Source of the DNA: JABWAJ01 sp038323375
GTDB taxonomy: Bacteria > Bacteroidota > Bacteroidia > Chitinophagales > Saprospiraceae
Assembly (NCBI GenBank): GCA_038323375.1
Contig: JBBQGV010000007.1
Coordinates: forward strand, 1-64,000
Reading direction: 5' to 3'
Length of the DNA: 64,000 nucleotides
Position numbers and translations under genes: made by a program. Positions within the stretch are counted from its first letter, which is position 1, and every line of letters starts with the position of its first letter. Of this stretch, positions 7,885-15,915 are shown piece after piece. The notes under the pieces are model-generated. The model had not been told where the DNA came from and did no database searches. It saw only the letters and a list, made by a program, of their open reading frames with translations.

Positions 7885-10120
7885 CTACCGATCTAACCCA
7901 AGCCACTTTTCTTCGAGTTTGGCCAAGCGGGTGATGGCTTCACTGTTTTTGTCGCTGAGGAAGAGTGGGTCGGGCCATTCGCCGGTGACGGTTTTGACGT
8001 GGAATTCGAGGTATCTAACATAACGTGTTTGGTAAGTAGGTGCCAAATTTGCGATGGCATCATGAATTATACTTCGAGTTAATTTGTCTCTAATCAAACG
8101 CCTGTATTTTGAAATTTTAATACTTTCATTTATCTTGTAGTAAATAAAAGCGACAATAAATATAACAAGAAACAACAGGATCAATAATGCAAAAGCACCA
8201 CTGATTATTGAAGGAGAAGAGGAAGTTGGCTTGGGTTGACTGAGCAACATGTAAATCAAAGCAGCAAATATAGCAAACCATATAGCTAAAATTTTTGTAT
8301 TACGAATTATGTATCTTTTTTGCTTTGTAAAAAAGAGAACTACCTCATTCCGTACCCCCATCCCAGTTTTTTCAACAACAATCAAGTACTCCAAATTTAT
8401 AATAAATGCTATTGAAAAAATCAATAAGCTTGGATTTAAAGACCATTTTCCTAACACATTATCTACTTCTTCAAGAGCTTTATACGTTGATTGTTCGCTA
8501 AAGTACGGGTGAATTAAGATACAACATACTGCACCTGTCAATAAATAAGTGTGAAAAATAGTATAAATAATAGTTTCTAAAAATCCATTTTGAAGATAAG
8601 ATTTTTTGGGACTGGTTTTGGCTTTTGGGAAAATATATTTATCCCACGCTTCGTCAGAACCCTTGAAAATAAAATTGAAAGGATAAAAACAAACAAACAG
8701 AACCGAAGCCAGAATCAGGCCAGGCGATTTTATCAAAAACGAAAAATAGCAAAAAAACAAAATAAAAATCCTTATTATTCTAATTTTATAGTATTGATAA
8801 AAAGGCAAAAAAGAATTTGATAATTTTAAAAAAAAACGATAATCAAAAAAACGTTTAATGGTGGAAATAATGTTTGCTTCCCTGAAGTGATTAAAGAGTG
8901 TTCTTTTGGTTTCTATTTCGAGATCATCAAGATGCCAGCAAGATTTTACAGCAAATTCACTGATCCAGGTATTCCTCAATTCCAGGCTCCTTACCAAAAG
9001 TTCCTCCATCCCCTCCTTCTCCATCAACCCAATCGCCTCAGTCGCCAATTTTGCCGAAACGAGATTACTCTCCTCCGTCAATTGTTCCCCAATATAAGCC
9101 TTCAACGCATCCTGAAACTCGGCGATGCACTCCTTCCTCCCCCGAAAAGCATCCCTCAAAAACCGCAAACAATGAATGCTCCGCAAATCCATCGGGTTGT
9201 TCACCTCTGCGATCACGCTCCAGCAATAATCCGCAATAGATTTCGCTTTTTCAAACTCGGCTACTTCGCAATAGAGCACCAGGGCATCCCGCTGTTGGGA
9301 ATCTGTGGGAATGGAATCCGGCTGAATATTGACCTCGCCGATAAGCATGCTTTGCACAAAAAAATACTCGGCAAAACGGCGGTGTACAAAGCTGAATTTA
9401 GAAACATCATTGGAAACGCCTCGACCCAATCGGGCAAAGCGGAGAATATCCGTCACTTCATCCAAAGGAAGTTCCGGATATTTTTTTCGAATTTTATCTA
9501 TCGGCGCTTCGAGGCCATAAACCTCGAACATTTCCAGCGCCAACATGTCGCAGCAGGTGTAAACGGTTGCTTTGTCAATGTTCTTCCGTCCATTTTTCTT
9601 CTTCGTACCACTCTTTCAGATTGATGTAAACCGGAATTTTGTCCGTTTTTTCAGCTTCAGCTGCCATGTCCCGGGCTAATTTTCTGAGCGCCACGCTTTT
9701 CCCAGAGCCAGGGTCGCCCAGCACCATAAACAACCGTTCTTTCGATCTTTTGATGGCTGAGAGCAGCTCCGTGATGCTTTTTCCGCGCCCGCGTCCGGTG
9801 TTTACTTCCACTTCCGCATCCCAATGGCGTGAAGTAAGACATGCTCCAGTTGGTTTTGTTGTCTATACTTTTCAGGTCGTCCACCAAAGCTTCCACCACG
9901 CCGCGCATCCTTTCTTTAAAGGTCGGGTCGGGAATGTCTTTGTCAATGGCGGTTTCGTGTTTTCCCATCGCGGTGGTGTCGCGCGAGAAGTAGTTGACGA
10001 GGAAAATGGCGATCAATATAAAACCAGTACCGGAATAGATGTCGCACTGGCAAGGGTAGTTGCCAATCGCGTTGCAGCTTCCGGTGAAAAATAACGAATG
10101 ATTTCAACTAAAAGGTTGGG
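7885..10120 (-). pseudogene. Broken membrane-linked NACHT-type NTPase gene
   Basis: Read on the minus strand, four pieces in shifting frames make one gene. (1) At about 10110-10015, FSPEAATRLATTLASATSIP and LVLY, then a frame change into (2) ILIAIFLVNYFSRD (membrane segment), a helical linker and NWSMSYFTPL. (3) An extra G near 9822 shifts the frame. The correct frame reads DAEVEVNTGRGRGKSITELL and FMVLGDPGSGKSVALRKLAR, a NACHT Walker A, to YINLKEWYEEEKWTEEH. (4) After a jump near 9570 the text resumes at RKNIDKATVYTCCDMLALEM, the helical region that follows a NACHT domain, with FSFVHRRFAEYFFVQS. The Walker B region and about 200 residues are missing between (3) and (4). The last 330 residues carry about five membrane segments. 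Bases 8080-8880 are much more AT-rich than the surroundings. NACHT NTPases with membrane parts are known in bacterial antiphage defence; that role here is inferred. Inactive as it stands. Confidence 0.75.
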
Positions 10121-10366
10121 TCAGATGCTGGTAGCCAGTACGGCTGCTCCAGCCAATGCCAACGAAGCCAATCGAATAGGGGTTTTGCTTTCCGGCATCC
10201 ATACACGATGGCTAATTAAAAGAATAAAACCAATAACCGCGCCTACGATTACAGCATTGACTTGACTGGAAAACAGTAAAAAAACGGAGATGGAGGTAAC
10301 GGAAATAACCAATACCGCAATCAACAGTTTAGCCCGGTCTGAAAGATTGGATAGGAAAGAAAACAT
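10121..10366 (-). CDS. Small membrane protein in front of the NACHT remnant
   Basis: About 81 residues from an ATG at 10366 (MFSFLSNLSDRAKLLIAVLV). It has two strong membrane segments (residues 13-32 and 37-55) and a weaker third at the C-terminus. An in-frame ATG at 10414 would add 16 residues. However, a -7 box TAAATTTG on the minus strand at 10429-10422 puts the transcript start close to that ATG, which favours 10366. The stop TGA at 10121 is in the same frame as the first piece of the NACHT remnant. This ORF may therefore be a separate protein, or the original membrane anchor of the NACHT protein cut off by a nonsense codon. No family was recognised. Confidence 0.5.
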   Translation of the reverse strand: MFSFLSNLSDRAKLLIAVLVISVTSISVFLLFSSQVNAVIVGAVIGFILLISHRVWMPESKTPIRLASLALAGAAVLATSI

Positions 10367-10468
10367 CTGGCGTCTCAGTTTGGATATCAGAGGAATACGC
10401 GGGGGAACCCGCATTTATGTACAAATTTAATAAACTATTTGTGTAATGCGTATTGGAATGATAAAATG

Positions 10469-10708
10469 TTATTTAAACATATTCTGAACATCAATCTTCA
10501 AATCTTCGCTCGAATAGTGCAAATGCACGCCTTTGGACTTTTAAGTCTTCTGGAATTGCAGGCGGGTTTGATCACACAGCCGTGCGGCTTGTGCCAGGGT
10601 TAATGCTTCCCGTTCATATAGCCATACTGCGAAGTCTGCTTTAAGGGCTTCGGGGGTAGCATACTGAGGCGTTTGTTTCAACACCGCATCGGAAAACTCA
10701 ATAATCAT
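10469..10708 (-). pseudogene. UPF0175-family antitoxin-like gene with an in-frame stop
   Basis: From the ATG at 10708 the frame reads MIIEFSDAVLKQTPQ, then TPEALKADFAVWLYEREALT and LAQAARLCDQTRLQFQKT. A TAA follows at 10541-10543, and the frame continues KSKGVHLHYSSEDLKIDVQ, ending at TAA 10469-10471. The whole 79-codon frame matches the UPF0175 pattern (AVWLYE-LTLAQAA, then F, eight residues, G-H-HYS-EDL). The stop falls exactly inside that spacing, so it is a point nonsense mutation. UPF0175 proteins are small DNA-binding-like partners of PIN toxins, but no toxin is adjacent. Minus-strand TTG-N19-TATCTTTA (10752-10723) is a plausible promoter with one mismatch. Confidence 0.75.
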
Positions 10709-10873
10709 CTGCTTCTTTTTTATAAAGATAGGGGTTTTACTGCAAACTACAACTGATGCCAACACCCCGGATAATCTCCAAGCCAAAAGTTAAAGCAAAT
10801 ACCTGATTAAAATAGATCGGTAAGTAATCGTTTTACCTTGCGAATAGCTTTACAAAACTAAAACGACCTCCTC

Positions 10874-11536
10874 ATGCGTCACTTACACCTCATTTACACA
10901 CTATGTCTGTGTGCCCTGATTCTTCCTTTTACCTCAACCACCCAATGCTCCTGGTCGGGCGGCTTAGTAACCGGACTTAACGTAGCCAATATCCGTCACG
11001 ACAACGAAGCACTGAGCAGCAACCCTAAGCTGGGGTTTTTGCTTGGCATCCGCGTGGCCTGCCACCCGAGCGACCGGCTGGTCATTCAGGCAGAAGCCCT
11101 GATCGAACGCAAAGGCAGTCAGGTGGAGACTACGCTGACAGACATTGAAGGGAATCCGATTTCTGAAATGACCACGGCAAAAGACCATTTTGAATACTTA
11201 GTTTTTCCATTGACAGTGCAATGGCGCTTCGGCAGTGGTAATTTCCGATACGGCCCTTACGCCGGTGCCTATGTCGCTAAGTTGATCCGGCAAACGTTCG
11301 TTTTCACATTGGAAGATGAAAGTTTTAGACAGGATCGCACAGACTTTTTCCAGAAATCTGACGCAGGCATGGTCATAGGGCTTGGTGCCGGGTGGGCATT
11401 AGACGACATGCTTTCGCTCAACCTCGAAGCGCGCTATAACCATGGGTTGACTTATTTCCAGCCGGCAGTGCTTTCGTCTGACCGGACCCGACACCAATCT
11501 CTGGCGCTAATGGCTGCTCTACAGTTTACATTTTAG
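10874..11536 (+). CDS. Outer-membrane beta-barrel protein (PorT/OmpW-like size)
   Basis: A 220-residue protein with a signal peptide (LIYTLCLCALILPFTSTTQC). Eight or so short amphipathic strands follow, and the protein ends in a phenylalanine after a final strand (LALMAALQFTF). Strand-like units include GLVTGLNVANI, KLGFLLGIRVACHP, FRYGPYAGAYVAKL and LSLNLEARYNHGLTYF. The layout matches small outer-membrane barrels annotated as 'porin family / outer membrane beta-barrel' in Bacteroidota. The ATG at 10874 is preceded by a purine-poor leader. It converges with radC, with 42 bases between the stops. Its function is unknown. Confidence 0.75.
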   Translation: MRHLHLIYTLCLCALILPFTSTTQCSWSGGLVTGLNVANIRHDNEALSSNPKLGFLLGIRVACHPSDRLVIQAEALIERKGSQVETTLTDIEGNPISEMTTAKDHFEYLVFPLTVQWRFGSGNFRYGPYAGAYVAKLIRQTFVFTLEDESFRQDRTDFFQKSDAGMVIGLGAGWALDDMLSLNLEARYNHGLTYFQPAVLSSDRTRHQSLALMAALQFTF

Positions 11537-11578
11537 CTATCTTTTTCAGGTCGTTTTTGTACTTCCATTCCCATTCCC

Positions 11579-12295
11579 TCACCCGCCCAGCAAGCTTTCA
11601 TCCGCAAAACTAAAATACCCCTTATCCCCCAAAATGAGGTGATCCAGCACTCCAATGTCCAGCGTTTCTCCGGCGCGAACCAATTTTTTCGTCAGGTCGA
11701 GGTCGGCCTGGCTGGGTTGCAGGTTGCCGGAGGGGTGGTTATGCCCTAGTATGATGGACACCGCATTGCCTTCAATGGCGCGGCGAAAAAGGATTTTAGC
11801 ATCCACCACCGTCCCGCTGATGCCACCCGAGCTGACCTGTGTCTTGCCGATGATGCGGTTGGAGCGATTGAGCAGAAGGATCCAAAACTCCTCGTGTTCG
11901 AGGTCAGACAGCACTGAATAAAAAGCAGTGTATGCGTTTTGGCTACAGGCGACCTGGGGTTTGGCTGCAACTTCAGAAACTTGTCGCCGGCGCCCAAGTT
12001 CCAGCGTGGCAACGACAGAAGTCGCCTTGGCTTCGCCCACGCCTTTAAATTTTTTCAATTCCCCGATGCTGCATTTGCCCAGCTCGTTGAGGTTGTTGCC
12101 GGCTGCTGCCAGGATGCGTTGGGCCAGTGCAACTGCTGTCTCATTTCGGGAGCCGGAACCCAGTACAATGGCCAATAACTCAGCATCGGTGAGGTTTTGC
12201 CGCCCTTTCAGCAGCAATTTTTCGCGGGGGCGATCTTCTTCAGCCCAGGCTTTGATCGAAAGTGTACTTTCGCTCGGATAGGTGTGCATGTGCAT
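11579..12295 (-). CDS. radC: RadC-family JAB/MPN-domain protein
   Basis: 238 residues. The N-terminal part (IKAWAEEDRPREKLL, DAELLAIVLGSG) and helix-hairpin-helix (LKKFKGVGEAKATSVVATLE) are followed by the JAB/MPN domain. This domain has the metal-binding motif ILGHNHPSGNLQPSQADLDL: two histidines, then serine and aspartate. Length and layout are those of a complete RadC. The family was named for a DNA-repair phenotype later assigned elsewhere. Its biochemical role is not settled, and related proteins are common near mobile elements. It is divergent from rnpA, with 159 bases between the starts. Confidence 0.93.
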   Translation of the reverse strand: MHMHTYPSESTLSIKAWAEEDRPREKLLLKGRQNLTDAELLAIVLGSGSRNETAVALAQRILAAAGNNLNELGKCSIGELKKFKGVGEAKATSVVATLELGRRRQVSEVAAKPQVACSQNAYTAFYSVLSDLEHEEFWILLLNRSNRIIGKTQVSSGGISGTVVDAKILFRRAIEGNAVSIILGHNHPSGNLQPSQADLDLTKKLVRAGETLDIGVLDHLILGDKGYFSFADESLLGG

Positions 12296-12454
12296 TGGAT
12301 CTTAATGATCAGATAACTTTATCAGGATTAAGACACAGGACTTGAAAAATTCCATAACTTTCAGCCGGATTTTTTTTTCGGTAATGGATGGATGGTTAGC
12401 AGTAGAAGAAACCTTCTACTTTCTACCCTCTATTTTCTACCCGCTACCTCAAAC

Positions 12455-12859
12455 ATGCCTGATTATTCTTTTACCAAAGCGGAAAGACTGTGCAGCCGGA
12501 AAGCCATTGAGCGGCTTTTTTCGGAGGGGCATTCTTTTGCCAAGTACCCGCTTCGCTTAGTGTGGTTGCCGCTGGAGGTTGTTCCCAACGCTGCGTACCC
12601 GGTTCAGGTGGCCATGAGTGTGCCAAAGAAAAAATTTAAAAAAGCAGTGAGCCGCAACCGGATTCGCCGGCTGATGCGGGAAGCCTATCGGGTAAACAAA
12701 CACCGGCTCTATCAGGAGTTGCATGTTGGAGAAGAACAATATGCGATTATGCTGATTTACACCGCAGTAGAAGAACTTCCACTCAAGCAGATAGAGGATT
12801 CTATTCAAAACATCATCCGCAGGTTTTTGCACCAGCGGCACGAAATGCCCATACGTTAA
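12455..12859 (+). CDS. rnpA: Ribonuclease P protein component
   Basis: 134 residues from the ATG at 12455 (MPDYSFTKAERLCSRKAIER). An earlier in-frame ATG at 12392 would add 21 non-conserved residues. The family signature is complete: F-KAERL-S-KAI-LF-G-SF at the N-terminus and KKAVSRNRIRRLMREAYR, the basic RNR box that contacts the RNA subunit. It assists the catalytic RNA in removing 5' leaders from tRNA precursors. The usual neighbour rpmH is not upstream; a divergent radC is there instead, and no yidD/yidC follows. The gene is therefore away from the classic cluster. Confidence 0.95.
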   Translation: MPDYSFTKAERLCSRKAIERLFSEGHSFAKYPLRLVWLPLEVVPNAAYPVQVAMSVPKKKFKKAVSRNRIRRLMREAYRVNKHRLYQELHVGEEQYAIMLIYTAVEELPLKQIEDSIQNIIRRFLHQRHEMPIR

Positions 12860-13434
12860 AAAAAACCTAAAATTTTTTCCTCCATTTATGGTGCAGCATA
12901 CAATTTTTCCTCATCTTAGCACCCGCCCTCATGAACATATCGAGAAACCCATTTATTCACTCAAAAACGTATGGTCATGTTAATTCTTTACATCGCAACG
13001 GGGGCATTTATCGTAGGTGGAGGCCTTATTATGGTTTCCAATATTTTTGCACCACGCAGCAGAAGTCGCTACTATTGAGCGTTTGCTGTTTTTTTAAACA
13101 AACAACAACCGGCACAAAACGCACCATTTATCCAGGCAACACGCTTTTTAACTCCAGCCTTTTTCCGAATTGCCCTTCCCTATGACGCATTTTTGCCGGT
13201 AATCCCAAAACGCTCCGCACCTTTTTTTCCGGTTTATTATTCAAAAAAAGTCTGTGAAGAGATGTTCTCTTCCCGGCAAGTAGCTTATTGTGTTTGTCTC
13301 AAAGGTGTACGTCACGCTTGAGATAGGGACGACTTTGGGCTGTCACCGCCAGTTTGCTGGTGTGCAGCGAGCCAAGCTTATTGGTTACGGGTAAATTTGA
13401 CCGTTTTGGAGGGAATTGCCGACCTGTTTCAAGG
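12860..13434. other. Gene-poor stretch with one possible tiny membrane ORF
   Basis: 575 bases between rnpA and the convergent protease gene. The best candidate is a 35-codon ORF at 12971-13078 on the plus strand (MVMLILYIATGAFIVGGGLI then MVSNIFAPRSRSRYY). It has one hydrophobic segment and a basic tail, but no clear ribosome binding site and no recognised family. A longer overlapping frame (12931-13185) looks random. From 13260 to 13430 there is no coding signal, and no structured RNA was recognised. Confidence 0.3.
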
Positions 13435-14526
13435 TCAGTCTTCTTCGCTTTTCCAGATGGCACCATATTGTTCCACTAATATGTTGTCGTACTCGTCTGC
13501 CTTTTCAAAAAGGTAGCTGAAGAGTTTTGTTCCGGTTTCGATGTTGAAATACCGGTCGTAGATCAGCAGGGAAATAATCACATCCTGGCCGCGTACGCTG
13601 AAGGTCAGGCTTTCGGTTTGATGGTTCTGGCGCAGCAAAAATTCGTACAAAGGCTGTATGTTTTCTTTGGGAAGCATACAGAGGTAGGCGTCGCCGGTAA
13701 TAAGCCCGGTTTCTTCGTAGTACAACACGTTGACGCGGGCGCTGCCTTCTTGGATTTCCCAGTTGTTGGGGCCTCGCCGGGAAAGCTCTACGTCGTGGCC
13801 AGCGTTGGCCAACATATCTTCTATGGTTTTGGCAATCCCAGTAGCTTCGTATGCCTCCACCTGGTTTGGCAGCACGACTTTTGCGCCGCAATGCGCGCAA
13901 TAGCCCTGCTGTGTAGTGTCTTCAAACACAAGATTCGAGCAGGAATGGCAACGCACGCCGACACGACGCCCCGAAGCGGCAAACTCGTCTAACGCCGTTT
14001 GAAGATATAGGACGGGCAGGGAAAAGCCCACATTGTCGCCATTTTCAATGATGAAGGTATTCACACCGATGACTTCGCCGGCCATGTTGACCAAAGGTCC
14101 CCCGCTGTTGCCGGGGTTGAGCGCGGCATCGTGCTGGTAGTAATTCAGGTTGCCGCTTTGATACATGACATTGGAAATAATGCCCTGCGTTGCTGCATAC
14201 TTGAGCCCGAACGGATGCCCGATGGCCACGACCGACTCTCCTGGGTGAACTTCCTTGCCTGCTGCTAAGTTGATCGAAGTGATGATTTCTTTACTATGGG
14301 CGGGCATTTCCAAAAAAGCAAGGTCATGGGTGGGATCCAGGTACAACACCCGGCTCAATTGTTTTTTCAGACCGTTGACTTTCACAATAACATTGCGGTT
14401 ATCGCGCACAACGTGTTCATTGGTCACAATAAGGTTGTATTTTTTTAGATAGAACCCGGTTCCGGTGCTGTAAGGCGTTGCAATCTGTACAACGACCTCG
14501 CTATAAGAATTGATGATCTTTTTCAT
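13435..14526 (-). CDS. Trypsin-fold protease with zinc ribbon and YbjN-like tail, no signal peptide
   Basis: 363 residues. Residues 1-180 are an S1C/DegP-like trypsin domain with the full triad: histidine in VTNEHVV, aspartate in THDLAFLEM, serine in NPGNSGGP. Residues about 190-220 hold a four-cysteine zinc ribbon (RCHSCSNLVF, then GYCAHCGAKV). The last 140 residues resemble the YbjN/type III chaperone-like fold (LLIYDRYFNIETGTKLFSYL). No PDZ domain and no signal peptide are present: the protein starts MKKIINSYSEVVVQIATP, directly in the protease domain. It therefore appears cytoplasmic, unlike DegP. The combination suggests a regulatory or client-binding protease. Substrate unknown; the tail assignment is by resemblance. 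Confidence 0.75.
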   Translation of the reverse strand: MKKIINSYSEVVVQIATPYSTGTGFYLKKYNLIVTNEHVVRDNRNVIVKVNGLKKQLSRVLYLDPTHDLAFLEMPAHSKEIITSINLAAGKEVHPGESVVAIGHPFGLKYAATQGIISNVMYQSGNLNYYQHDAALNPGNSGGPLVNMAGEVIGVNTFIIENGDNVGFSLPVLYLQTALDEFAASGRRVGVRCHSCSNLVFEDTTQQGYCAHCGAKVVLPNQVEAYEATGIAKTIEDMLANAGHDVELSRRGPNNWEIQEGSARVNVLYYEETGLITGDAYLCMLPKENIQPLYEFLLRQNHQTESLTFSVRGQDVIISLLIYDRYFNIETGTKLFSYLFEKADEYDNILVEQYGAIWKSEED

Positions 14527-14558
14527 GTAAAAAAATACCCTGTATTAAACCGTCTGGC

Positions 14559-15704
14559 TTAAGGACGCATGACTACTAAGCGTTTGGTCGCCAAAGTTTT
14601 ACCGCGGTCGTTGACCAAACTATAAAGGTAGGCGCCCTTCCTGAGTTGGGAAATATCTACTTTTTCAGTTCGGCTGCCATTCACATAATAGCGTTTTTTC
14701 ATCACCTCTTCCCCCAAGACGTTAAAGATCCGCAGGGTGTATTCGCCTTTCGGCAAATTGGAAAATTCAAAACGCACATTGACAATGGCCGGATTGGGAA
14801 ACGCGTAAACGCTGGGTTTCAGACCACTGGTGTTCTGGACGTTGGAAACGATTTCTTTGGCCTTGTATTCCACCATTTCCGGCGCGGTTTCGCTATTGTT
14901 CATTGTCACAACCGCAATGAGTTCTTTGGCCTCATTGCTAAAGAAATTATAAGTCACCGTGGTATCCTTGCCCAACTCGGCGATTCCTTCTATGCCTGCT
15001 AACTGGAGGACGATGTCCGTGATGTCCTGCCAGGGAAAAAATCCAACTTTTATGTCCAAACGCACATCCCGGTATTGGGTGCGCTTTTCGCGCAATACAT
15101 CGTAGATGCCGCCGGGAATGGTGAGCGTACCCCAGGCATCAACAATATCCACGCGATTGTTACTCAGCCTGACCCGCAGCGAATCTGGCGTAATGGGCAG
15201 CAGGTCGAGGATAACGGAGGGCAGGTCGTCAGCCGAAAAAGCGACTAACAGCGCACTTTGGGTTTGATTGACATCGAAAATATTCATCGGTGCCCGCCGG
15301 TATACCTCCGCCGGGTTGTAGCGCGACTGCACCTGCACACCCTGACCGATCGGATCCGTGCCGCTGAAGCCGACCAACTCGAAGCGGGTGCTGGTGACGT
15401 TGAAATAGCCCTCGCTGTTGTTGCCCAGAGACAACAAGACATCGGCAGACGGGAAAACACCCGCCGCTGATCCGGTAGACGCTGCCCGGATAACGTTCTG
15501 GCGGGTAAACGGAGACTGAAGGCTTACGAAGTTCCAGCTCTGCGGACCGCCCGGTGCCGTGATGGCGATACCGCTGGGCATGTTGTCAATAGCGGTGTAT
15601 AAGGTATCACCTACCTCCGGGAACATGGCATTGGTCACCGTAATCTGCGCCTGTAAGATAAGGCCACAGCAAAGCACTGCGATGGAGAGTACAAGTTTTT
15701 TCAT
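14559..15704 (-). CDS. Secreted protein with T9SS type A sorting domain
   Basis: About 381 residues from the ATG at 15704 (MKKLVLSIAVLCCGLILQAQ, a signal peptide). The middle 280 residues form a beta-rich domain with no recognised family. The last 80 residues are a type A sorting domain: VYAFPNPAIVNVRFEFSNLP, LRIFNVLGEEV, VDISQLRKGAYLYSLV, KRLVV. Such domains carry proteins through the outer membrane by type IX secretion and are then removed. The protein is therefore exported or cell-surface attached. It is divergent from the TonB-linked receptor gene. Confidence 0.85.
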   Translation of the reverse strand: MKKLVLSIAVLCCGLILQAQITVTNAMFPEVGDTLYTAIDNMPSGIAITAPGGPQSWNFVSLQSPFTRQNVIRAASTGSAAGVFPSADVLLSLGNNSEGYFNVTSTRFELVGFSGTDPIGQGVQVQSRYNPAEVYRRAPMNIFDVNQTQSALLVAFSADDLPSVILDLLPITPDSLRVRLSNNRVDIVDAWGTLTIPGGIYDVLREKRTQYRDVRLDIKVGFFPWQDITDIVLQLAGIEGIAELGKDTTVTYNFFSNEAKELIAVVTMNNSETAPEMVEYKAKEIVSNVQNTSGLKPSVYAFPNPAIVNVRFEFSNLPKGEYTLRIFNVLGEEVMKKRYYVNGSRTEKVDISQLRKGAYLYSLVNDRGKTLATKRLVVMRP

Positions 15705-15915
15705 TAGCATTGGTATGAGGTGGTAAAGTTAGTCTTTTTTGGGTTATAAAGCGGACAGAATGATAATGTTGCAGGATTAAGTTTTAATTGTATGAGCCGG
15801 GGGATTTATGTCAAGAAACTGTTAAATGTGGCCCGGATTTCAACCTTTCTGTACCCAACCGATTAATAGGTTGTCTTTGCAACTATTCCTTATCAAAAAC
15901 CCGACTTCGTTGGTT

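Noticed and set aside
12931..13185. 84-codon plus-strand ORF after rnpA
   Set aside because: Its composition is unlike neighbouring proteins, it has no recognisable motif, and it overlaps a better-looking 35-codon hydrophobic frame.
13260..13430. Possible structured RNA (SRP- or 6S-like) before the trypsin-fold gene
   Set aside because: No conserved loop or closing stem of a known RNA could be recognised by eye. A covariance-model search would be needed.
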